From Enchytraeus crypticus (Eukaryota > Annelida > Clitellata > Enchytraeida > Enchytraeidae): DNA of 64,000 nt. The notes beneath the pieces were generated by a model, which was given only the letters and a program-made list of their open reading frames with translations, was not told where the DNA came from and made no database searches. Shown one piece after another: positions 41,531-51,908 of this stretch. A program made the translations under genes and the position numbers. Positions within the stretch are counted from its first letter, which is position 1; each line of letters starts with the position of its first letter. The stretch lies in the NCBI GenBank assembly GCA_905160935.1, contig CAJHZI010000430.1, forward strand, positions 802,630 to 866,629. The letters run 5' to 3'.

Positions 41531-41635
41531 CTAATATGCTCATTGCGTTTTGTCGTAGTGTATCTATGTTAGGAACTGATAACCTGAATGAAGTAATGAT
41601 GGGTGACTACTGATCAATGATTGATTAGCAATTTA

Positions 41636-41679
<44 letters not shown>

Positions 41680-42271
41680 CATGATTAATTTATTGATTAT
41701 TGATTGATTAGTTGTTTCGGTTGTTCCCTATTTGTCACCGGGCATTTTGTATTCTGCCGATCTGGTACTATTTATTTACTTTCAGTTGGTTCCAGACTGC
41801 TAGCTTTATTTTGTTGCTTGCTCTTGCATTTAATTTGAGGTTTATTTAATTGTAACTTTTGTCTGAATAGAACGCTTATGAGTTTTATTTATATTAATTG
41901 TTAAGTTTGCCCCTTGTTTAACGTCCTTGTTAAACAGGATTTTATTTATTTATTTATCATGATGAAGATGATGATGATGATGATGATTAGATAGATTAGC
42001 TGTAGTGTTACTTTTTATGCTGGTGCTTTATCTTTATATAATAGTGATGTTTACCTGAATTGCTTTTCGTCTTACAAAAGTAAGTCGAATGGTAAACCTA
42101 GAGATTTGTATCTATTATCTAGTTAGTGTTATATTTAGATTACTATGCTACAGTGTAGCTCTTTTGTAGTATATGTGTATGGTAACATTGTCATTGCTAT
42201 GTACATATGTGTCATTTTGTCTTTCGTTTTGCATGGTATTTATTTATATCTAGTTGCTGTATAATAGTAGA
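41531..42271. other. AT-rich intergenic region
   Basis: ATA tract at 41637-41680 and GATGAT at 41960-41990. I see no gene; probably the 3' UTR and flank of the large gene. Confidence 0.5.
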
Positions 42272-42495
42272 ATGTCTTAATAGCGTAGGGGTAACGTCAT
42301 GAAGTTTCAAATGACAGATCATGAGGTGAATTGAGCCCTCGTGGGTTCGAATCCCAGCCGCGCTGATCTGAGAGTAAAACCTCGGACATTCACAGGACTG
42401 GTTACACAGAAAATGGAATAAATTGCCTAACGGTTTAAACATGTGGTATTAAAAGTGATAGATATCAACATAGTTGATCATTTCACTATAATGCG
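42272..42495 (+). mobile_element. SINE family B copy
   Basis: TAGCGTAGGGGTAACGTCAT head, GGGTTCGAATCCC B box, tail CATTTCACTATAATGC. Confidence 0.85.
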
Positions 42496-42926
42496 TGTTT
42501 ACTTTTTTTTTACTGTATTAGGCGCAAATAATTTGTAATACATTTATTGGTATTTTAATGGTTTTATACGGTCTGGTTTTTATGACCGTTTAAATTATTA
42601 ATTGTATATTGAAAGCTTTACGATTAACTTCGTTTCTAGTGTATTTAATTCTACGTGTAGCTATCTATTACTAGCGTTATGCCAAAAATGACAGATCCAA
42701 GCTACTTATTCCTACAAAATTTGATGTACTATACTGTAACGCTCATGCTTTTAATTGGCTTGTTGACACCATGTTCGTTGACTATATACCGCTTTCTAAA
42801 TATTGACTGGAAAAATTGTAATTTATTTATGCGCATATTTAGGATGTATTTCGCTCACTAGCCTCGTGTAGTGTAGTCATTTGTCTAGTATTTGCTTTTG
42901 CTTCTTCTGCGATACATAATATTAAT

Positions 42927-43004
42927 GCTGGAGCCAGTGGCGACTTCGTTAAGATAATCGACCGCAGATCAGTATGAGCGGGGTTCAAATCCTGGGCTCG
43001 CCCG
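42927..43004 (+). mobile_element. SINE family A head only
   Basis: CTGGAGCCAGTGGCGACTTC to GGGCTCGCCCG; the body and tail are missing. Confidence 0.75.
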
Positions 43005-43154
43005 TTTATATTTATTGTATGTACTGCACATACTGCGTGTATTTTATAGTTTTATTGTAGAGGCTCTCGCTTTGCTGTTATACTGCGCAGAATCACTCTC
43101 ATCATTGTATTATACTTATCACTTAGATCAGTGTGTAGTTTATTTTGTATTTAA

Positions 43155-43440
43155 CGTTAGTTACCTTTCTCTCTCTCTCTTTCTCTCTCTCTCTCTTTCT
43201 CTTATTGCACTGCCTATTGGCAAGTCCATGGTATATAACGCCTCCATTCTTCTCTATCTTTCGCCTTCCTCTAAATGTCCATATATGAGCGGATCTTTAA
43301 ACCATCTAGCAATACCTAATCTCGGCCTGCCTCTGCCTCGTTTTCCTTCCATTCTATATTCTATGAACTCTTTAATAGATCTTCCCCCCTTAGAATTTGA
43401 TTTATAATTAATTAATTCCCCACTTAGAATGTGATATATA
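43155..43440 (-). mobile_element. LINE 3'-end fragment
   Basis: TC tract, TTGCACTGCCTATTGGCAAG, then the reversed coding block through ATCTCGGCCTGCC and CCTTCCATTCTA. A piece of the last part is repeated at 43418-43433. Confidence 0.8.
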
Positions 43441-43530
43441 TATATATATATATATTATATTATATATATATATAATTATATATATATATAATTATATATA
43501 TATATAAAATTATATATATATATATATATT

Positions 43531-43578
<48 letters not shown>

Positions 43579-43580
43579 GC
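43432..43580. repeat. (TA)n tract
   Basis: TATATA simple sequence with a few AT-AA interruptions. Confidence 0.95.
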
Positions 43581-44470
43581 GTCGACTACGTGTTTAACAA
43601 CCCTCTAGAAGATTTACAAATTCCCAGAATGGCTTTGGCTGTAGAATTAAAATTGTGGATAATACTTAAAATTAGTAATTTAATAAAATAATTAACATCG
43701 CAGATAATAATTGAAATTGGTAATTTAAATAAATAATTAACATCGCGAATAATAATTGAATTGGTAATTGCTGTTACTGCAAGTTGGTAACGACGTGCCG
43801 GCTTTCATTTTCTTTATCAATCAATCAATCAATCAATTGCTTACAGAATAGGCCTACCCTAACTCAAGTACAATAAGAAGTAAGGAATGCACATTGTTGG
43901 AAACTATATATGGCACAATAAATTGATTAGGGAGAGCTATAATTGAGATCTTCAGACAAATCTATTATCTAAGTAATAAAATAGTTCTGGCTCAATTGTT
44001 GACAATTAATTAATTGCTTGGCTGGGCTAGGTAAAATGGTTTCAATTAGCTGTAGACTGCATATTTTCTCTAAAAAATCCAGTACAGATAATTAACATCC
44101 ATCAACCTACCTTACCTTTTATCAATTTTTTTAGCCTTCCCCACTTTCTCTTTCTCTCTCTCTCTCTCTGTCTCTCTCTCACTCTCTCTATTCTGTATTA
44201 TTCTGCTAATAAATGACAGGTCCAAGATATACAGTTTAATAATATTGATGCAGAGTAAGCTTTCACACTTCATATTGAGCACTCCATCGATTAAAAAATT
44301 AAATTCTCAATAATTAGTATTGGAGCCGATGGGCCGATTTCTCTTAATTTGACCATTAAAAAATTGCCAGTAGACCAAATTCTATGTACATACAGAAGAC
44401 ACGCTAAATCCTGTATAGACCATACATACTAAAGATAAAGTCAAATCCTGTGTATGTACTCCTGTGTACA
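43581..44470. other. Intergenic, AT-rich, with a degenerate LINE tail
   Basis: A decayed reverse LINE end is visible at about 44150-44320 (TC tract, then AAATGACAGGTCCAAGATA). A 66-bp AATAATTGAAATTGGTAATT-type duplication lies at 43655-43770. No exon seen. Confidence 0.5.
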
Positions 44471-44610
44471 CTGGCTGGAGCCAGTGGTGATGTCGGTAAG
44501 ATACTCAACTGCGGATCAGTATGTACGAGGTTCAAATCCTGGGCTCGCCCGTCACTGACATCACTTTCGAGTGAGGAAACTGACGTTAACCTGAGCTATT
44601 TTAACTTTTT
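44471..44610 (+). mobile_element. SINE family A copy
   Basis: CTGGCTGGAGCCAGTGGTGA head, GGTTCAAATCC B box, ends near TTTTAACTTTTT. Confidence 0.85.
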
Positions 44611-45248
44611 ACTGAAGTTAAGAATTGTCTCCAGAAACACAGGCGACTATAATTAGGGCCTATATCGCAAAAATATTGTATGACCAATTTCTCTCGTCTC
44701 TTGATTTATTGTAGTAATTGTGTTACGGAGTAATTAATATAGGCTACATTATCTTTCTCGAAACGCAGTTTTTCAAATGCCTTTCGTTGTCTAAATAGGG
44801 CCACAAATTTAACAAATAGCTGTAGCTTGGTTACACACCGTCAGCTGTTCGCAGAATTGCGGACCATGTAGGCGCCTAGTCCTGTATATTGAGAAAAGTT
44901 AAAGTAATTTAGTAGCAGTATTATTAATTTTAATTTAAAAATCCATAAGTTTTAAATAGATAAGCACAACAACCTTCATCTTTTAGCATCACGTACATGT
45001 ATGCTTATTGTAAGGCCCTCTATCAGCGAGAATTGCCATTTGTTTGAATGGATAATTTCCCTACTGGGGTTTTACACAGCAAGGTTTGTTATACTTCCTA
45101 AACTGAAAATGCATTCCATCTAAGTTTTAATAATTATTGTGAAGGTTTAACGTCCGTTTCCTCATAATGATAATTATATAACATTATATTATGTAACACT
45201 TTACTGTCAGTTATGTAACACTTATTGATTTTACAATTAAGTCTCTCA

Positions 45249-45412
45249 TATGGTTGTCAGTCTCTATCAGTGTGGTTGTCAGGCTCTGTCAGTATGGTTG
45301 TCAGGCTCTGTCAGTGAGGTAGTCAGGCTCTGTCAGTATGGTTGTCAGGGTCTGTCAGTGTGGTTGTCAAGCTCTGTCTGTGAGGTAGTCAGGCTCTGTA
45401 AGTATGGTAATC
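45249..45412. repeat. 22-bp tandem repeat
   Basis: About eight units of GGTTGTCAGGCTCTGTCAGT with AT/GT/GA variation. Confidence 0.9.
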
Positions 45413-45619
45413 CAAAAAATTAAAAAAATTGGTAAATTAAAAAAAATTGACTTTAACTTTTGCGCAGATGATCTGTGGATAATCCTAATCCATACATATC
45501 GCTAATTCGTTGTATAGATTTTAAATTTAAATTAAAGCAATTTAATAATTCAAGAGGTGTTTACCGAAAGCAGTATTTTGCTGGTCAATTCGACTAATTA
45601 CTCCCATTATATTCTGCAG

Positions 45620-47054
45620 TCGTTTTGGCCGATTGATCGCCTATCTCGAAGGTGTCAGAGAAGGGGGAAGAGAGGGGGGAGGGTTACCAGCAGGGATAGC
45701 GGGGGATCGAGCCCCTACCCCTCCCCCGATATACTCTGCAGCACGCCACCCTTGCAGACCACTGGGGGTTACAGTGCCCAAGTGACTAGTAGAGAGAAAC
45801 ACAGTGCAGGTAAATTAATATGCTCAGCACTAATTGATTTATTTTTATTGATTGATTTTGAATGATTGGTTTTGATTGATTAATTGACTTTATTCATTGA
45901 TTTTGATTGATTGATTGACTTTATTCACTGATTTTGATTGATTGATTTTGATCTATCGGCCAGCTAAGCAATGATTGAAGTGTGAGCTTATGCGGTAAAT
46001 ACTGGTTAGCAAGTAAAGTTTTATTGATTTTCTCGCTTTGGTTTTCCCAATCAATCATTGATCGGCCCGTATAGCTATTGAACGTTCGATATGCCGCAGC
46101 CGCAGTTGTAAATCGTATTTAATTAAATCTGATTTTAAAATTCTCATTAAATATCGAACTGATTTGATTACATTTTAAACCCTCACCAGGCTAAACCATC
46201 CTCTTGCTATAGCCGCCTTCATAATCATAGTCGCGCCCAAAACGATAGCCACTATTCGAAAATATACAAATATAGAAATTTCAGGGAGAGAAACATGTAT
46301 TATATAAAGTTAGCAAGTGAATAGGTCGTTGTATAATTGTTAGTAGTTTTACCAGAGCGGCTTGTTTTCCCACTGGGTTGATCTTATTGTCGGCAGTGTT
46401 GCCATGTCTTTGCTTCGAGGGCTTCCGTTAAAAATCTGGGAGCACTATTTTAGTTGGCAGATGTTAATTAAATGCACAATTATAGCATGCAATTATTTAA
46501 ATTATTTTCATTTTACCTTTATTAGAAGCCTCCTTTAAAATAAGTACACAATTAACACAGTGACATTTTTAGAATATTTAGTAAAGGAGCCGATATGATT
46601 TCTTATGAGGAATGTTTTGCAGAAAGTTGTTTGAAGAATGTAGTGGAAAGCAATAGAGGAAGATCAATAGGTTAAAAGCTTTTCTCTTTGACCTCTAATA
46701 TTCAACTATTGCACAGGAACTGAGACCAACACTCCATTCCACTAATATCCCTCTTTGGACTGATTTCCTGGATTTTGGTTTGCACCGTTTTTGGATCCCA
46801 CATTCTGCTCGTCTGGGTTGATTTGGTACATAGTGTTCAATGTTTTCATGGACGACAGTAATACTCTAATTACGATGTTGTTGTTGTTGACTAAAACTGT
46901 AGGGATGTTACAGGCCGATTTGATTTTGTTTTATTAACGTTAGATTGCAGATTGAAAATGATATAATTTGGAGAGTATGGAGGAGTTACACTAAGATCTA
47001 TGGACCTGCCGTTAATCAATGATGCATTGCTAGAGTAAGCGAGAGTAAGGAGAG

Positions 47055-47102
<48 letters not shown>

Positions 47103-47392
47103 TTGAGAGTGATGGGTTGCTTAAGTAGCACAATTTGTATTACTGTAGATCAGCCTGTGCTATACAGGCCTATACTGTATACTGAACGTGTTTTTGCATG
47201 CGAAACTTTGCTTACAATTATCTGGACCTCACTTAGCACAAACATATTGAAAGACCACAGAGTTTAGAGATTAACAACATAGTGTTGAGTATACGGTATA
47301 TAGTTTGTCCGAGGCAGTCTTTTCATTTTACTTTTATTAGAAGCCCCTGTAAAAAAGTACACAATTAATGCAGTGACGTTTTTAGAATATTC

Positions 47393-47462
<70 letters not shown>

Positions 47463-48067
47463 TGACAGACAGACAGACAGACAGACAGAGACAGAGACAG
47501 AGAGAGAGGCAGAGAGAGAGGGAGAGAGAGAAAGAGAAAGAGAAAGAGACAGAGAGACAAAACGAGAGAGAGAGAGAGAGTGTGTGTGTGTGTGTGTGTG
47601 AGAGAGAGACTAAGTGTGAACGAGAAACTAAGGGAGACAGAGATCGAGTGAGCGAGAGAGAGAGACATTGAGAGAGGCAGAGAGAGAGAGAGAGAACGAG
47701 AGAGAGAGAGAGAACGAAAGAGAGAGAGAGAGAGAAAGAGAAAGACTGCTAGTTATTAGATCTGTTAGATGATTAAGTTTACTTTTATGTACGATTGATC
47801 TAAGCTATCAGAGCATGTTAACATTCTCAGCCTAGTATTAAAATTCGATAATTAATTTATTATTTGAGCAATAACTATTGTAGAGAAATTAATCCACTGG
47901 CCTGGTACATTAGTAAATAGCAGCGATCAATATCAGTAGCCTCGAGAGTGTAGTGAAGAATTTAAGTTATTCAAGTAAAGCCTAGAGAGATTGTCGTCGT
48001 AAATATTCTACTGTAAATCTTATAGCGTTATAAAGAAATCTTACAATCGTAGCGCGTAAACTACCTT

Positions 48068-48162
<95 letters not shown>

Positions 48163-51100
48163 GGAATTTAACGTCCGGTTCCTCGCCACAAGGACGTCAT
48201 TCATGTCAGGGACGTCTCTTATTACTTTCACTATTGTTTATAGTTCCTCATCGAAGCTCATCTGCCTTTGAAACAAATAGCATCGACTTCGAGCTAGGCA
48301 GAGGGTTGGAGAGTGAAAATATAGGGGTGAAGGGTGAAAATAGAGGAATGGATGTAGCAGGACGAGAAGTGGACTTTAAATCCCTATCCGGGATTAGGGA
48401 GAGAGGGGGAAGACAGAATGGAGATCTGGCGGAAGAGATTGACAAGAGATTTCATCAATCTCTTAAATCTCTTCTCCACTCCGGTTAGATACTTGTAGTC
48501 AATCAATCGATCAAACAATTACTTGATCAATCAGTCAATCGATCAATCACTGTATCAATCAATCAATCGAGCGATGTATCAACAAATCACTAGATAATAC
48601 TGCTATATGAATAAATCAATCGATCGCTGAATCAATCAATCAATCGATCACTGTATCAATCAATCAATCCAGATTGTGAGATTTATTTTTGCTTTATTTT
48701 ATGAACGAAACATTTCCGATGGTTTAAAACTGTTGTTTTTGGTTTATTGTAGGCCTATGTTTAAATTTTGGTTTATTGCTTGGTTTTAGTTTATTGTGGG
48801 TTTTTGGTTCATTGTTGGTTTTAGTTTATTGTAAATTTTGATTTTGGCAGATTTAATCTTTGCTGTTGTTCTTGTCAGATGGACGCAGAGCTCTCTCCTG
48901 CAGTTCTTTGCCCAGCTGTGACGTCACCCACGACGATTATGACGTCACGATGGCGTCAGCAGGAGGCGGGACTATTGGATTAGGAGGAGGAGTCAAGAGC
49001 CTTGCCGGTGTACCAATGAGAAGCTTCGATCAGTATTTGATTGACAGCGATCTGGATGGATCCATCCAATCATCATTCATCAGAGAGAAATTGACTTCTG
49101 GGCGTGGTTTGTACTCTTATACCTTATTCTTCATCTCTCTCTCTCTCTCTCTCGTTGCACTGCCTACTGGCAGGTCCATGGTATATAGCTCCTCCACTCA
49201 TATCTATCTTCCGTTTTCCTCTTTGTGTCGACATACGAGTGGATCTTTAAATCACCTAACATGATATACCATTATTCTTGGGGGATTCTGCTTATAATGA
49301 GTTGGGCCCCCTGTGCCTTTCTCAGCTTCGACTAACATTTACTGGACAGGGGCGTCATTCCCTGAAAAAACAATCATGTTCACCCGTTTTCTTCATGTCA
49401 ATGCCTCACCAACTGGCAGGTCCAATCTAGCGTGACACAGGCACTCGTTGTAGGCTTATTTCTTAAATTCGTATAGATTGATTGATTGATTTCACTCGAT
49501 TTGACCAACCCATCACACTACAATATCTCTAACCACTGCTCTATCGAGACATAGCAAAGTGTTCGTATAATAGGCTGGAGTCAGTGGCTATGTCGGTAAG
49601 ATACTCGACTATTGATCAGTATGTGCGGGGTTCAAATCCTGGGCTCGTCCGTCACTGACATCGTTTTCGAGTGATGGAAACTGACGTTATCTTTAGCTTT
49701 ACCAGCTTTTTAATGAAAATGTGGTTATCCTCAGGATAAATTCTTCGTCACTGTGGTTTCTGTGTAAATTTGTCTCACATTCTGGCACTGTAATCTAACT
49801 CTGTTACAGAGAGGACGGATAGGGAGTCCGAGATTAGAAGTGGACGCTCTATGGACTTCTGGAACTTTCCTTTCTCCACGTCCGAGATTTCTCCTGGAGA
49901 GAGCCTGCAGGCACTCAATAACAAGGTACCCAGTCAGGATTTGTTTGACAAAACAATAATAATAATAATAATAATAAAAATAATAATAATAAGAATAATA
50001 AAAATAATGATAATAATAGTAATAATAATAATAATAATAATAATGATGATGATGATGATAATAATTTAAAATAATGATAATAATAATAATAATAATACTA
50101 ATAGTAATAATAAGAATAATAATAAGAATAATAAAAATAATGATAATAATAGTATTAATAATAATTATTATTATTATCCGGACGGCATGACTTTAGTGCC
50201 CTGGTGCAACGGTAAATGTGCCGTTTGGGACGTCACGGTCATTGACACTATGGCAAACTCCTACCTGAATACGACTTCAGTCACAGCCGGTGGTGCTGCT
50301 GTTCATGCCGCCTCTAGGAAGTTGGATAAATACCGTGATCTGTCCTTAGGATATGAAGTTTTTCCGGTGGCTATTGAAACCATGGGCCCGATGAATCCCG
50401 AAGGAGTTGACTTTATTAATGGCATAGGCAGACTTATCACAGAGCAAACCGGCGATAAGCGAGAGACATCTTTTCTTTGGCAAAGGCTTTCCATGACTTG
50501 GCAAAGATTTCATGCAGTCTGCTTCAACAATTCTTTTAAGCCGATTGATGACCTCGAGTAGCCGGGCGGCGATTCAGCACGTATTGCTTGAATCGTTTTT
50601 ATCAAACCCCAGGTTCTTTACACCGGAGTAAAATAAAAATTAAAAAAACAAAAGAAAAATAATAATAATAATGATGATAATGATAATTTAAAATAATGAT
50701 GATAATAATAATAATAATAATAATGCGGAGTTGCGGACTCCCAGAGCGTAGAGAAATTATTTTAAATATTTCTTTCATCTTTCTCTTAATTAAATAAATA
50801 TTTTCTTTTATCTTATTTTTTAGCCCAAGGGCCCTATACAGCCCAGGGCATTAAATAATAATAATAATAACAATAATAATAATAATAATAATGCACCCGA
50901 AATCCTCATAAATTATAGCATCAAGCACTGTGAAATCATTGCCAGTCAAATATCCAACTTTAAACAATAACAGAAACATTTAATTTAGCAGCATACGTGC
51001 GTAATTTTATACCCTTGCAAACTTACTTATAAATGTATGGTTAAAAAAGCAAGCTGCGGCTTTGATCATGGACGATAGCAGCACTTTAGTGCCATTCATT

Positions 51101-51216
51101 GTTTTGATTGATTGGTGTTTTAGATTGACCTTGAGATGGCCTTGAAGCTGCGCAAGGAGCTGTTGAGATTGGACACAGAGCTTCGACAGTCTGCTGGGAA
51201 GAAGAAAGTTAGTTAA
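45620..51216 (+). CDS. 3' part of an unrecognised gene (5 exons, 288 aa)
   Basis: Exons 45620-45809, 48244-48483, 48879-49106, 49810-49925 and 51124-51216 have clean GT-AG borders and matching phases, ending at TAA 51214-51216. The first exon begins after TTCTGCAG without a start codon, so upstream exons are missing from my model. The protein is polar and low in recognisable folds: a basic S/P/G-rich start (SSPYPSPDIL), an acidic-charged middle (EIDKRFHQSLKSLLHSG), a segment RSFDQYLIDSDLDGSIQSSF, then DFWNFPFSTSEISPGE and a short amphipathic helix ending ALKLRKELLRLDTELRQ. It may be a scaffold or cytoskeletal regulator, but I do not recognise a family. Exons 2 and 3 are both phase 1-1 and could be skipped in frame. 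It is not part of the large gene upstream, which ends in its own stop. Confidence 0.65.
45858..46990. other. Intron with TTGA tracts and a dispersed repeat
   Basis: TTGATTGA tracts at 45840-45955. A copy of the TTTCCTGGATTTTGG repeat seen near the window start lies at 46750-46890. No exon seen. Confidence 0.5.
46990..47760. repeat. (GA)n, (GACA)n and (GT)n tracts, with a decayed LINE end
   Basis: TCTATGGACCTGCCGTTAAT at 46997 is a decayed LINE terminal block before a GA tract. A second, longer GA/GACA/GT compound tract covers 47396-47750. Open frames here are S-L repeats, not genes. Confidence 0.8.
48066..48220 (-). mobile_element. Short repeat tail with a long (CAAT)n
   Basis: About 95 bp of near-perfect AATC tetranucleotide, then reversed AGGAATTTAACGTCCGG-TTCC and CATGTCAGGGACGTCTC, the conserved short-repeat 3' end. 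The tetranucleotide sits at the 3' side of the element, consistent with its being the tail. Confidence 0.6.
48500..48680. repeat. (CAAT)n tracts
   Basis: Degenerate AATCAATCGATC sequence in the intron after exon 2 of the unrecognised gene. Confidence 0.85.
49130..49420 (-). mobile_element. LINE 3'-end fragment
   Basis: TC tract, GTTGCACTGCCTACTGGCAG, the coding-end block, then the GATATACCATTATTCTTGGG block and GGGGCGTCATTCCCTGA, in the same order as at 9730-9985. Confidence 0.8.
49573..49716 (+). mobile_element. SINE family A copy
   Basis: GGCTGGAGTCAGTGGCTATG head, GGGGTTCAAATCC B box, end ACCAGCTTTTTAATG. It lies about 95 bp before exon 4 of the unrecognised gene. Confidence 0.85.
49954..50178. 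repeat. (AAT)n microsatellite
   Basis: AATAAT with GAT and AAG interruptions. Confidence 0.95.
50172..50640 (+). mobile_element. Nuclease-like C-terminal fragment of a mobile element
   Basis: The frame to 50561 begins PDGMTLVPW, then CAVWDVTVIDT, a G-G-A-A-V-H-A-A-S-R-K stretch, VFPVAIETMGPM and a Q-R-L-S-M-T-W-Q-R-F end. The PD..WD-x-T layout resembles PD-(D/E)XK-like domains that end reverse-transcriptase-bearing elements in many invertebrates; I recognise this from memory and cannot name the family. The 3' flank (CCGGGCGGCGATTCAGCACG) matches 21715-21812. Everything upstream of the domain is missing and replaced by an AAT microsatellite. Confidence 0.6.
50641..51123. other. AT-rich intron with AAT tracts
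   Basis: AAT tracts at 50660-50725 and 50855-50895, and a short piece of the ATGGACGATAGCAGCACT repeat at 51068. No exon seen. Confidence 0.5.
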
Positions 51217-51268
51217 CAGCAGCATGTCAATCAATCAATTAATTTGTCATCAATCAAAAAGTAAACAA

Positions 51269-51497
51269 GCATTATAGTGAAATAATCAACCATGTTAACG
51301 TCTATCACTTTTTATAATACCATACGTTTAAACCGTTAGGCAATTTATTCCATTTTCCGTATAACCAGTCCAGTGAATGTGTGAGATTTTACCCTCAGAT
51401 CTGCGCGGCTGGGATTAGAACCCACGAGGGTTAAGTTCACCTCAGGATCTGTCATTTAAAACCTATATGACGTTACCCCTGCGCTATTGAGACATTC
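51269..51497 (-). mobile_element. SINE family B, reverse copy
   Basis: Reversed tail GCATTATAGTGAAATAATC, reversed B box GGGATTAGAACCC, reversed head TTACCCCTGCGCTATTGAG. Confidence 0.85.
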
Positions 51498-51855
51498 AAT
51501 CAATCAGTTAATCACTCAGTACTCAGTAACGCTGACGTAAAACCGCTGCTATTTTATTTATTATATAATTTAATTTCGATGTAGACTCATATGTAAACAC
51601 ATGCGCATTAAATTTATAAAAAACTCATACGGATTGATTGCTTGTTCTATAAATAGATTCGTTGACTGATTGATTTTTGGATTGATTGAGAGATTGATTG
51701 ATTTGGCAAGTTGGTTTGTTATTTGGTTGGTAGGCTGATTGGTTGATTGATTAATAGATTTATTGAATTATTGATTGATTGTTTGATTGATTGTTTGATT
51801 AATATATTAATTAAACAATCAATTAATTTATTGATTAATTAATTGATTGTTGAAT

Positions 51856-51908
51856 TATTGAGGCAGTCCTGGAGAGAGTTGGCACAGATATACAGTTGAT
51901 AAATGTAT
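51856..51908 (+). mobile_element. LINE fragment at the LTR insertion point
   Basis: GGCAGTCCTGGAGAGAGTTG, GCACAGATATACAGTTG and ATAAATGTAT match the LINE coding segment at 3895-3945 and then stop at the LTR boundary. The LTR element therefore inserted into a LINE copy. Confidence 0.8.
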
